Assembly: GCA_019694875.1 (NCBI GenBank)
Contig: JAIBBC010000001.1
Span: 1-64,000, forward strand
Reading direction: 5' to 3'
Source of the DNA: Cyclobacteriaceae bacterium
GTDB lineage: Bacteria; Bacteroidota; Bacteroidia; Cytophagales; Cyclobacteriaceae
Length of the DNA: 64,000 bases
Part shown: positions 44,987-52,593 of the stretch, piece by piece
How positions within the stretch are numbered: position 1 is the stretch's first letter
How the letters are laid out: each line of letters begins with the position of its first letter
The notes under the pieces: generated by a model
Told to the model about the DNA's origin: nothing
The model's input: only the letters and a program-made list of their open reading frames with translations
The model's database searches: none
Translations under genes and position numbers: made by a program

Positions 44987-46191
44987 CAGCCAAGCGGGTT
45001 ATCGGATACATTTTTGTTTGAATCGGCAACGGCACCCGGTGCTGCGGCCGGCTTTTTACCTGCCGAACGCAAGTCGACCAGCTTGTTGAGCATGTCGTAC
45101 CAGAAGGGTGCGCCCAGCGATACCGCGAGCACGGTGAGCGCCCAGCCGATGAGCAGGTTAAATACTTTCCAAAACCCGAGATCAAGATATTCGAACCAAC
45201 CGAGCCCTTTCCACCCGATGGGCAACTTCAGCGCCTTTACTTCATCGATGCTGGTGCGCAATCCTGCGAGGGTGGTTTTTACAGAGTCGTCATTATTTGA
45301 CTTCAGCCGCTCGGCTGTGTTTGGATCGTTGATTGCTTTTTCGGCTGCATCGGCCACGCGTGCGGCTTCGGCAGGATGATCGTAGAAGTAGTGGATGAGT
45401 TCAATCGAATCAACGTTGAATAAAAGGGTAACAAGAATTGAGAAGATGAGTACCGATTGCTGGGCTTTCTTTTTGAATGTACCTGCGTTTCGCTCCATCG
45501 CCTGATCGAACCACCGCTCGAGCCTGTCGCGGAAGCTATCCATGTTGCTGTGCGACTCCTGATAAATCTGAAGCATGGCGCGCTTCATCCGTTGCGGAAG
45601 AAGGTCGGAGTTGCGAATGGATGTACCGATGGATTGAAAATCGTAGGGTTTACGGTCTTCTAAAAGTGTTTCCAGTTCTTTTACCCGGTCGTTGATTTTT
45701 TCGGGGGTATCGTAACCCATGTTGTGCACATGTGTTGCAAGGGTTTCGCCTTTTTTATGCAGTTCTTTTAGTTCTTCCTGACCGGATTCGGATACCGGTT
45801 TAAAGGTTTCAAGTTTTTCTTTTAAAGACTGCAGTTCGAGCAGCGGCTGCAGTTCTTTATAGATAATTTTTTCATACTTATCGTCTGACTCGTAGTGGAT
45901 TTCATCGAGCAAGGCACTTACGAAAATGTCGCGCGGAATGTATGAAGCCGATCGCCCCTCCTGCGTGAGGCCGTCAATGATGATGTTGTTCCAAAGGCGG
46001 CTGGCAAGGCCCTGATCGTCTCTTCTTTCTTTATCGTACCGAAAGGTGTCGAAGATCCACTTCTTCAGGTTCTTCGAGCGTTCGTTATTTGCCCGCGCCT
46101 TAATTTCCTGCAAGGCTACGCAGATGAGGCTCAGCAGAAAGTAAACGAAGGCCAGGCCGATAACGAGATCAAGTATATTCAACAGCCCCAT
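44986..46191 (-). CDS. Membrane protein with long cytoplasmic coiled-coil region (unit E)
   Basis: The 401-residue protein has an N-terminal helix (~5-27). A ~200-residue helical region follows, then helices at about 245-262 and 335-360. The phrase AVSLGAPFWYDMLNKLVDLRS lies near the C-terminus. This design is common among uncharacterised proteins next to trypsin-like and caspase-like genes, but I cannot name the family. It is the first gene of unit E. Confidence 0.65.
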   Translation of the reverse strand: MGLLNILDLVIGLAFVYFLLSLICVALQEIKARANNERSKNLKKWIFDTFRYDKERRDDQGLASRLWNNIIIDGLTQEGRSASYIPRDIFVSALLDEIHYESDDKYEKIIYKELQPLLELQSLKEKLETFKPVSESGQEELKELHKKGETLATHVHNMGYDTPEKINDRVKELETLLEDRKPYDFQSIGTSIRNSDLLPQRMKRAMLQIYQESHSNMDSFRDRLERWFDQAMERNAGTFKKKAQQSVLIFSILVTLLFNVDSIELIHYFYDHPAEAARVADAAEKAINDPNTAERLKSNNDDSVKTTLAGLRTSIDEVKALKLPIGWKGLGWFEYLDLGFWKVFNLLIGWALTVLAVSLGAPFWYDMLNKLVDLRSAGKKPAAAPGAVADSNKNVSDNPLG

Positions 46192-46211
46192 AGAAAGTTA
46201 AGGTGTCAGGT

Positions 46212-46244
46212 GCCTACTCTTCTTCGGATTTTCGGCTTACTCCG
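46212..46244 (-). repeat. 33-bp start-proximal repeat, copy E
   Basis: Identical to copy B. It lies 20 bp before the start of the three-gene unit E and 5 bp from the stop of unit F. Confidence 0.92.
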
Positions 46245-46249
46245 GATAT

Positions 46250-46822
46250 CTATCTTACATTAATGTTGTCGACATACAGTTCTTTCACAACGGTTTTGGA
46301 GCCAATGAAAACTGATTTGAGTTTTTTCCCTTTCAGCGTCACCTTGCCTTTAAAATTCTGGTGACCTGGAGCCTGCGCGGGAGGAAAGGTTACCTGCACT
46401 CCGGAAATGGTTACCGTTTGCCCGAGTGAAACCGGCACAAAATTGTTTGTGCCATTGACTGCTATGTATAACACGTTTCCGCCCAAGCCATACTCCACAT
46501 CCATAGCTATTGTTTTGATGGCTTTCTTCCGGCCAACGTTCTCAATGTAAAACCCGGAGGCAATGGGGATGAGTACAACGTTTCCTCCATAGTTGTCGAT
46601 AGCTGCAGTAACCTGGGCGGGAGCCTGAAACAGATGGGTATGTATTCCAACAACTACGCCTGACTGATAGTCGACCATTCTGTTTGTATTAGGAGGAAGA
46701 TTAATCGTCAAGGACATGCCCTGCAGTGCATTAAAATCAAATGTTTGCGCTTCAGCCGCAAGGCTCAGAAGAAAAACAGATAGCAAACTGACTATCTGAA
46801 TAGAATTTTTTTTCATTTCCAT
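46250..46822 (-). CDS. Exported protein of unknown function (unit F)
   Basis: The protein has 190 residues (188 from the second ATG at 46816) and a signal peptide ending LAAEAQ. Beta-rich mature part; no family recognised. It contains GGNVLYIAVNGTNNFVPVSL, a jelly-roll-like run. It is the promoter-proximal gene of the repeat-linked cluster. Confidence 0.65.
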   Translation of the reverse strand: MEMKKNSIQIVSLLSVFLLSLAAEAQTFDFNALQGMSLTINLPPNTNRMVDYQSGVVVGIHTHLFQAPAQVTAAIDNYGGNVVLIPIASGFYIENVGRKKAIKTIAMDVEYGLGGNVLYIAVNGTNNFVPVSLGQTVTISGVQVTFPPAQAPGHQNFKGKVTLKGKKLKSVFIGSKTVVKELYVDNINVR

Positions 46823-46833
46823 TGAGTTAAAGT

Positions 46834-46866
46834 GCCTACTCTTCTTCGGATTTTCGGCTTACTCCG
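46834..46866 (-). repeat. 33-bp start-proximal repeat, copy F
   Basis: Identical to copies B and E; 11 bp before the first possible start (17 bp before the second) of unit F. Confidence 0.92.
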
Positions 46867-47112
46867 GGGGAATAGTGTGCCTGCATCGCGCAAGTCAACG
46901 AGAACTTGATAAATGATCACTACAGAGAATTAAAGACAGTCTGGGAACAAGGATGCTGAGAAAGAGTCGCCCTTCGGAAACAACTTCAGGTACTTCAGGA
47001 TTGAAGTACAGACAGATTATCAGCCGGCACTCAGGAGACAAAACCCCGAATGCTGAAATGAAGCTAAGCGTATTTTGAAAAAAGCAAGGCGGTGGATAGG
47101 AGTAACTCCTAT
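46867..47112 (-). promoter_or_regulatory. Shared leader with palindromic operator ATAGGAGTAACTCCTAT (unit F)
   Basis: The palindrome at 47096-47112 is identical to the one at 39481-39497. The leader repeats the blocks GTCTGGGAACA (46939-46949), GAGACAAAACCCCGAA (47035-47050) and GCTGAAATGAA (47052-47062) in the same order. The palindrome probably marks the promoter of the whole cluster. The conserved leader suggests an RNA or protein that binds it. Confidence 0.65.
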
Positions 47113-47169
47113 GGTTTTTGAAAGATTTTTGAAAAAATTTCACAGTCTGGTAATGTTGGAGGTGTGCAA

Positions 47170-48930
47170 CCAGCGAGTTAACGGAGCCTCCGGAAATTAA
47201 TTTCGGTTTAGTAGTTCTCTCAGGTAACGCTCCCGGGCCGCTTGGCCCCGCAAGCTCACTTAGCAGAGGTTGCTTCTTACTTTACTTTTTTGCCATCGCC
47301 TGCCTATGCCGAAGCGGCTCCGCGCAGGCAGGCTGCAAAAAATCTATGCAGAAACACATCCTCATTTGAATTGACAATTCGAAGCGTTGGCTCTGGAAAG
47401 TGATCCGGATTGTTTATTTCTTTCAGGCAACGCTCCCGGGCCGCTTGGCCTTCAAGCTCACTTAGCAGAGGTTGCTTCTTACCTTACTTTTTTGCCATCG
47501 CTGCAAAAAAGTAACAAAAAAAATCTAGGCAGAAATATGCTTCCCTGCGCACATGCCAGCACACACCCCGCATTTCTGCCGGGCCAGCGCGCACAGGAAT
47601 ATTCTACTTGATCTGTTTAATTGCACGAGCCAAAATGAGATAACGCGCAGCCCAGGCTTATTGGAAAATTTTGATTGGCTTCACGTTGATGTAACGACCA
47701 GCGCGTGGACGTCCACGAACAGCGAGGCGCAAATCGGGGAAGGTGCGGTGGCAAGGCGGCTAGCAGCGGGGAGATGCGCAGTGTTCGTGGTGCCTTTTTC
47801 TTTTGTTACTTTTCTTTTGGGCATGCAAAAGAAAAGTAAATCGCAGATAGGACGAATAAGTTCTCTTTGCTTTTTTTACTACCTCCTACTCGTCATTTGA
47901 GCGGGTAGCTCGAAGTAATGCTCTGGAAAGTAATTCAGGTTAACTCATTCACACGGGCATCGCTCCTGGGCCGCTTGGCCACCGCAAGCCCGGTCTGCGC
48001 TGAATTCGATCCGCACTTCCAGCCGCACAAGCCGAAGATAGAATAAGGCGCAGTCCGTGCTTGCTGAAAATTTTAGTTCTCATTGCTAATGAGTAGCCCC
48101 ACAATGGCGGGTGGACTTCCACGAACAGCGAGTTAGCGATGGCTTTGGAAATTATTTTCGGTAAAGTAATACTCTCAGGTAACGCTCCCGGGCCGCTTGG
48201 CCACCGCAAGCCCGGTCTGCGCTGGATTCGATCCGCACTTTCAGCCGCACAAACCAAAGATAGAATAAGGCGCAGCGCGTGCCTGCTGAAAGTTTAGTTC
48301 TCTTTATTTAATGAGTGGTCAACAATGGCGGGCGGACGTCCACGAACAGCGAGTTAGCGTTGGCTTTGGAAATTACTTTCGGTTAAGTAGTTCTCTCAGG
48401 TAACGCTCCCGGGCCGCTTGGCCTTCAAGCTCACTTAGCAGAGGTTGCTTCTTACCTTACTTTTTTGCCATCGCTGCAAAAAAGTAACAAAAAAAATCTA
48501 GGCAGAAATATGCTGTCCTGCGCACATGCCAGCGCACACCCCGCATTTCTGCCGGGCCAGCGCACAGAGATATTCTACTCGATCTGTCTGATTGAACGAG
48601 TAGAGGTAAGGCTTGCTGAAATTTTAGTTCTCTTTATTTAATGGGTGGTCAACAATGGCGGGCGGACGTCCACGACAGCGAGTTAGCGATGGCTTTGGAA
48701 ATTACTTTCTGTTAAGTAGTTCTCTCAGGTTACGCTCCCGGGCCGCTTGGCCACCGCAAGCCCGGTCTGCGCTGTATTCGATCCGCACCGCCTGCCGCAC
48801 AAACCGAAGATAGAATAAGGCGCAGTCCGTGCTTGCTGAAAATTTTAGTTCTGGTTATTAATGAGTGGCAACAATAGCGGGCGGACGTCCAAAAGAAAAG
48901 TAAAAGCGAATGGAATGAGATGCATCGGCT
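47170..48930. repeat. Gene-free block of about six diverged tandem repeats
   Basis: This 1.8-kb stretch lacks a believable gene. Six copies of a core CTCTCAGGTAACGCTCCCGG + GCCGCTTGGCC occur near 47219, 47430, 47960, 48174, 48397 and 48727. They fall in two types. One continues ACCGCAAGCCCGGTCTGCGC to GAAGATAGAATAAGGCGCAG. The other continues TTCAAGCTCACTTAGCAGAG, then CTTACTTTTTTGCCATCGCT. Units end in GGCGGACGTCCACGAACAGC. A palindrome GCCTGCC...GGCAGGC sits in the first copy (47301-47332). Possibly decayed element tails; unknown. Confidence 0.8.
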
Positions 48931-49032
48931 CTCTCTCTTTACTCTTTTTCGTTAATCATTAATGTACGCAGGTGTGCGGAGCCAATAGTATCCGTGACAG
49001 CGGGTATTTTGGTGTGAGGGCGATACGGAGGT

Positions 49033-50766
49033 TTAATGAATCGCTTCCCGATCGGCCCACTCCAATCCGCCGGGCAAGTCAACCGAACTGAATTCGAGGT
49101 GCAGCACCCTGCGATGCCGGTTTTCGCGGGTAGCCTTGGAAGACGCGTGCAACAACAAGGGTTTCATGAGCTGAATGGTACCGATGGTTCCATCGCACGT
49201 GGTGGCGATGCTGTTCTGTGTAATGGTTGCAATCTCTGCATCATTCAGTTTCCGGTTATGTGATCCGGCTACGATCTTGAGCACGCCATTGGTCTCGTCA
49301 ACATCATCGAGGTGAATGCGCACGGTAACCATGTTTTGCAAAATCTCGTCAGGCGGAATCACGCCCATGCGTTCGTCTTTGTGCGTCCAGCCAGTGAAGC
49401 CTTCGGTATCAATTCGCTCCTTCACCTGAATCACTTTGTCCTGATGCCATGTTACATACCAATTGTTGCCGGGAGTTTTGTCGAAGTAGATGGCTTTCAC
49501 CAGAAACAAGCCGGGATCGATCCGGTTCAGAATGTACCGGAGGTTTGCATTGATCGCGAGTGCTTTGAGGGCTGGTATGGCGGCAAATACATTGCGGATT
49601 GCGTGTGTGCCTTCAGACAATCCGGAGTCAGTTATATACCGGCCGATCACCAACTTCATGGCATTGGCTTCCTTTTTTGTAAATACATGCCTGATCATGG
49701 CCGAACCGCGACCTCGGAATTTCTGAATATTATGATGAAGCGAGATATTGTCAAACTCGTAATTATAGGCATCAAGCGCGTTGCTGAAAATCGAACGGAT
49801 GTTCCGCTTTAAGCGTTCGGGAGCGATAACTTTAATGCGGTCGCCAAACCCCAACAGCTCGCGCTCGAGTTCAAAGTTTAGTTGTATGTGCAACGAAAAC
49901 ACTACTCCGTGGGGCAACACCTCCTCTGTTTTTTGTGAATGATGAATAGGTTTGGTACGAATGTAGGGAGCGGTTTGATTGTCGGCCAGGAATAATACTT
50001 TCTCGGGCCGTTCGCCCTGCGCTACGCTTACGCCCACAACATCTTTCAAAAAGTCATTCAGGTTAAAACCGTCACGCGGCACGTATTTCTCCGTACAGGG
50101 TTTAATGTCAATGATCCTGTCGAGCGCCAGATTCATGACTTGCGCGTTTTTCTTTTTCCGGCCGATGACAAACCAGCGGTTGCGATACTCTTTTAAATAG
50201 TACGGATGAAAAAAGAAGGTATTGGAGCTGCGTGCCTTGAACGACTGGTAGTGCAGCTCCAGCGCACATTTGTTGATAATGGCCTGATACAGCGTCTCGA
50301 TGTGTTCAAGCCCTTTCAGGTTTTCGTTACGCTCAAAATCAATGACGGGTTCCTGCTGTGTTTTGGCCGAATGAATCTTATTTTCCAGCCGCTGCACCAT
50401 GCCGCTCAATTCCTGGAAATGGCTGAAGCCTTTAAACTGTTTCAGGATCTCCACCACTTCCGTAAGCTTACCAAGGTCCTGATCGGTTAACGGGATATTA
50501 GTAATAGAGTACTCCGGATCTTCGTAGGTGTAGTATTTCCGGTCAAGCACTACAATGGGCGCGTTGTAGCCAAGTTTGTCGCTGCGCATGAGCTGCAAGT
50601 CCATCTGCACCGACCGCCTGCTTACGCCCTTATCGATCCCCTCATATTCATAGAGTGCTTCTGAACACGCTGCCACGAGGGAATCGAGCGTCCAGCGTTT
50701 TTGCCTGTTTCTGAGGCAATTATCGATGGTTCGGTAACGAATAAGGGCGTTTCGGTTAACCGGCAT
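49033..50766 (-). CDS. WYL-domain regulator fused to a phytanoyl-CoA-dioxygenase-like domain
   Basis: The 577-residue protein starts at ATG 50766 (MPVNRNALIRYRTID); the frame is open 23 codons further but without homology. Residues 1-75 form the winged helix of WYL regulators. Residues ~150-235 are the WYL domain (LELHYQSFKARSSNTFFFHP YYL, NRWFVIGRKKK), and ~250-337 the WCX extension. Residues ~355-577 are a PhyH-type Fe(II)/2-oxoglutarate oxygenase with W-H441-Q-D443, His540 (LLLHASSKA) and Arg552/553. WYL domains sense ligands such as nucleic acid ends and cyclic nucleotides. It is divergent from the tRNA-like RNA/slipin/rtcB unit, so it is the likely regulator. The fusion is unusual. Confidence 0.85.
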   Translation of the reverse strand: MPVNRNALIRYRTIDNCLRNRQKRWTLDSLVAACSEALYEYEGIDKGVSRRSVQMDLQLMRSDKLGYNAPIVVLDRKYYTYEDPEYSITNIPLTDQDLGKLTEVVEILKQFKGFSHFQELSGMVQRLENKIHSAKTQQEPVIDFERNENLKGLEHIETLYQAIINKCALELHYQSFKARSSNTFFFHPYYLKEYRNRWFVIGRKKKNAQVMNLALDRIIDIKPCTEKYVPRDGFNLNDFLKDVVGVSVAQGERPEKVLFLADNQTAPYIRTKPIHHSQKTEEVLPHGVVFSLHIQLNFELERELLGFGDRIKVIAPERLKRNIRSIFSNALDAYNYEFDNISLHHNIQKFRGRGSAMIRHVFTKKEANAMKLVIGRYITDSGLSEGTHAIRNVFAAIPALKALAINANLRYILNRIDPGLFLVKAIYFDKTPGNNWYVTWHQDKVIQVKERIDTEGFTGWTHKDERMGVIPPDEILQNMVTVRIHLDDVDETNGVLKIVAGSHNRKLNDAEIATITQNSIATTCDGTIGTIQLMKPLLLHASSKATRENRHRRVLHLEFSSVDLPGGLEWADREAIH

Positions 50767-50878
50767 GGAAAAATATTTCTGAAAAAAAGTGAAAATATTT
50801 CGACTGCGCAAAAAGGCTGCGCAGATGCCCTCCACCTTTGAATCATCAATTACGCGTAAGCGATGCGGTTAATGATGC

Positions 50879-50907
50879 CCTCCCGCCCGGCTGGGGCGGG
50901 AGGTTTT
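50879..50907 (+). terminator. GC-rich hairpin with T tail between the WYL gene and the ncRNA
   Basis: The perfect 10-bp stem CCTCCCGCCC/GGGCGGGAGG with loop GGCTG is followed by TTTT. It could insulate the divergent promoters. It also shares CCCGCCCGGCTG with the palindrome inserted in the D-loop of the tRNA copies at 437 and 863, so it may belong to the same palindromic element family. Confidence 0.6.
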
Positions 50908-51004
50908 GAAATGATTATTCTGAATTTCAGATAAAGATCTTCTGCTGTGAAAAGCAGCGAAGCGTGAATAAAACAGAAGGCAAAGATTACAGTGAACGTG
51001 TACC

Positions 51005-51183
51005 CGCGCCACAGTGTCGGCCGGCCTCCGGCCCGATATGCTGCTGAACCCGATGTTGTTATTCTCTACTTGGTGTCGAAGGTTCGAATCCTTCTCCTGT
51101 GTCAAACAGGATAGCTCAGGAGGTTAGAGCACAGGTCCGGATTTAGTTATCCGCTTTGTGAGAAGTGCAGTCACTTCTTTAAA
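51005..51183 (+). ncRNA. Candidate Y-RNA-like RNA with a circularly permuted tRNA module
   Basis: The order of parts is that of a tRNA opened at the anticodon loop and closed at the acceptor. These are the anticodon-stem 3' strand ACTTG (51068-51072), variable loop GTGTC, T-arm GAAGG-TTCGAAT-CCTTC (51078-51094) and acceptor TCCTGT (51095-51100). A GTCAA cap follows, then acceptor ACAGGA (51106-51111), TA, D-arm GCTC-AGGAGGTTA-GAGC (51114-51130), and CAGGT (51132-51136) pairing with ACTTG. A14, G15, G18G19, A21 and C48 equivalents are all present. Flanking hairpins are CGGAT/ATCCG and a GC-rich one at 51017-51036, and a terminator follows. The 5' end is a guess. Bacterial Y RNAs carry such a module, and some lie beside rtcB. 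No Ro60 gene is in the window. Confidence 0.7.
51161..51180 (+). terminator. Probable terminator of the tRNA-like RNA
   Basis: The 7-bp stem AGAAGTG/CACTTCT with loop CAGT is followed by TTAAAAA. The T run is short, so read-through into the slipin and rtcB genes is likely. Confidence 0.5.
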
Positions 51184-51236
51184 AATGACTGATTTTCTGA
51201 AAGCAGCAAATAGCAACCGGCCAATGAGTTTTAGGA

Positions 51237-51390
51237 TTCACTGGCAAATCCGGTGAAATGCTTAGCAGGCGAAAAGATACCGTTGCAGTGCGGTGCGTGT
51301 ACTTTCAACATCCTATGTTACGGACGGTACCTCAGGGTTAAAAAACTAAACGCTCTGCCTGAAGCTCAATTTTGCCTCCGCTTTCGCGGG
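51237..51390 (+). other. Structured 5' leader of the slipin gene
   Basis: Several helices can be drawn: TTCACTGG/CCGGTGAA (51237-51257), TACCGT/ACGGTA (51278-51283 with 51324-51329) enclosing AACAT-CCT-ATGTT (51307-51319), CAGGC/GCCTG (51266-51270 with 51356-51360) enclosing all of that, and CCGC-TTTC-GCGG near 51377-51388. A three-way-junction-like fold is possible. No known riboswitch is recognised. Confidence 0.4.
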
Positions 51391-51445
51391 ATGGTTATTA
51401 TGTGCTGCTTTCTTTTAACAATGACAATTTTTAATTTTTAATACT

Positions 51446-52546
51446 ATGAAAAGGATCAGGATTAACGCTGGTAAAATCGGACTCGTTTTGAAGCACAATT
51501 CCCTTAAACGGGTGGTGGCGGAAGGTGCCCATTGGCTCTCCCTTAACGAGCATGTGCGCGAGTACGATCTTACGATGCAGTTTTCTCCGCTCATCGATCT
51601 TAATCTCCTGTTAAAAAATCCTACACTGACCAACTGGCTTCAGGTGGTGGATGTAAAAGACCATGAGATTGTACTTCACTACGAAAACGGAGTATTCAAG
51701 CAGGTGCTTAAGGCGGGGCGGCATGCATTTTGGAAAGGTGTTATCGACCATACCTTTGTGCGAGCCGATTTGAGCAAGATCGACATCACTGAAAATATTA
51801 CACCGGATACATTGGTTCGAAAGGATGTATCGTCTTTTGTTCGGGTATTTACAGTTGAGTCGTTCGAACAAGGAATCTTGTTGGTAGATGGCAAGTTCGC
51901 ACGGATACTCGAAACAGGTGTATACATGTTCTGGAAGAACGCTACCCCGGTAGCAGTTCAAAAGACCGACTTGCGGCAGTTACAACTCGAAATCTCCGGC
52001 CAGGAAATTCTGACCCGGGATAAGGCGAACTTGAGAATCAACTTTTTCGTGCAGTACCGGGTTGTGGATATCGTGAAGGCGTTAATCGAAACAAAAGATT
52101 TCGAGCGGCAGCTTTACATTTTGATGCAACTCGCCTTACGGGAATTCATTGGTACGCTTTCGCTTGATGAGTTGCTCGAGAAAAAAGAGTCCGTTTCAGC
52201 CTACGTGTTGTCTGCCTTACACACACAAGCCAGCGCGGTGGGCATTGAACTCCGGGATTGTGGCGTGCGGGATATTATCTTGCCGGGCGACATGAAGGAG
52301 ATTCTTAACCAGGTGTTATTGGCCCAGAAGAAAGCTGAGGCAAACGTAATCATGAGACGGGAGGAAACTGCCTCCACCCGGAGCTTGTTGAATACCGCTA
52401 AATTGATGGAAGACAACGTCATGTTGTTCAAGTTGAAGGAAATGGAATATGTTGAAAAAATTGCAGACAAGATCAACAGTATTTCATTGTCAGGCGGGAA
52501 TCAGATTGTCGATCAATTGAAAGACATCTTCGTTCCTAAAAAGTAA
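51446..52546 (+). CDS. Slipin / band-7 (SPFH) family protein of an RNA-repair operon
   Basis: The 366-residue protein lacks the usual N-terminal membrane hairpin. The first ~110 residues contain a repeated pattern (HEIVLHYENGVFKQVLKAGRH and later GILLVDGKFARILETGVYMF). The SPFH core follows (DKANLRINFFVQYRVVDIVK, then DCGVRDIILPGDMKEILNQV) and a C-terminal coiled coil (AQKKAEANVIMRREETASTR). Slipin-type proteins are recurrent operon partners of bacterial rtcB, where they are thought to scaffold the ligase. It lies 47 bp before rtcB on the same strand. Confidence 0.85.
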   Translation: MKRIRINAGKIGLVLKHNSLKRVVAEGAHWLSLNEHVREYDLTMQFSPLIDLNLLLKNPTLTNWLQVVDVKDHEIVLHYENGVFKQVLKAGRHAFWKGVIDHTFVRADLSKIDITENITPDTLVRKDVSSFVRVFTVESFEQGILLVDGKFARILETGVYMFWKNATPVAVQKTDLRQLQLEISGQEILTRDKANLRINFFVQYRVVDIVKALIETKDFERQLYILMQLALREFIGTLSLDELLEKKESVSAYVLSALHTQASAVGIELRDCGVRDIILPGDMKEILNQVLLAQKKAEANVIMRREETASTRSLLNTAKLMEDNVMLFKLKEMEYVEKIADKINSISLSGGNQIVDQLKDIFVPKK

Positions 52547-52593
52547 GGGGCAATTCCCCTTACTTACTTGTATTAAAAAACGAATCTGAAGAA

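Noticed and set aside
39188..46866. Six 33-bp repeats as a CRISPR array
   Set aside because: Spacing is 0.7-3.3 kb and filled with genes, spacers are not uniform and no cas gene is present.
47949..48257. 102-residue open frame in the tandem repeat block
   Set aside because: It is internally duplicated only because the DNA repeat is; composition is arginine/proline-rich shadow translation.
51061..51136. Ordinary tRNA gene or two tandem tRNA fragments
   Set aside because: No anticodon loop can be formed in normal order; all tRNA-consensus bases fit only when the halves are read in permuted order around one acceptor stem.
51240..51420. Sigma-54 (RtcR-type) promoter for slipin-rtcB
   Set aside because: No GG-N10-GC pair with -24/-12 context was found; nearest candidates have spacings of 9, 12 or 15.
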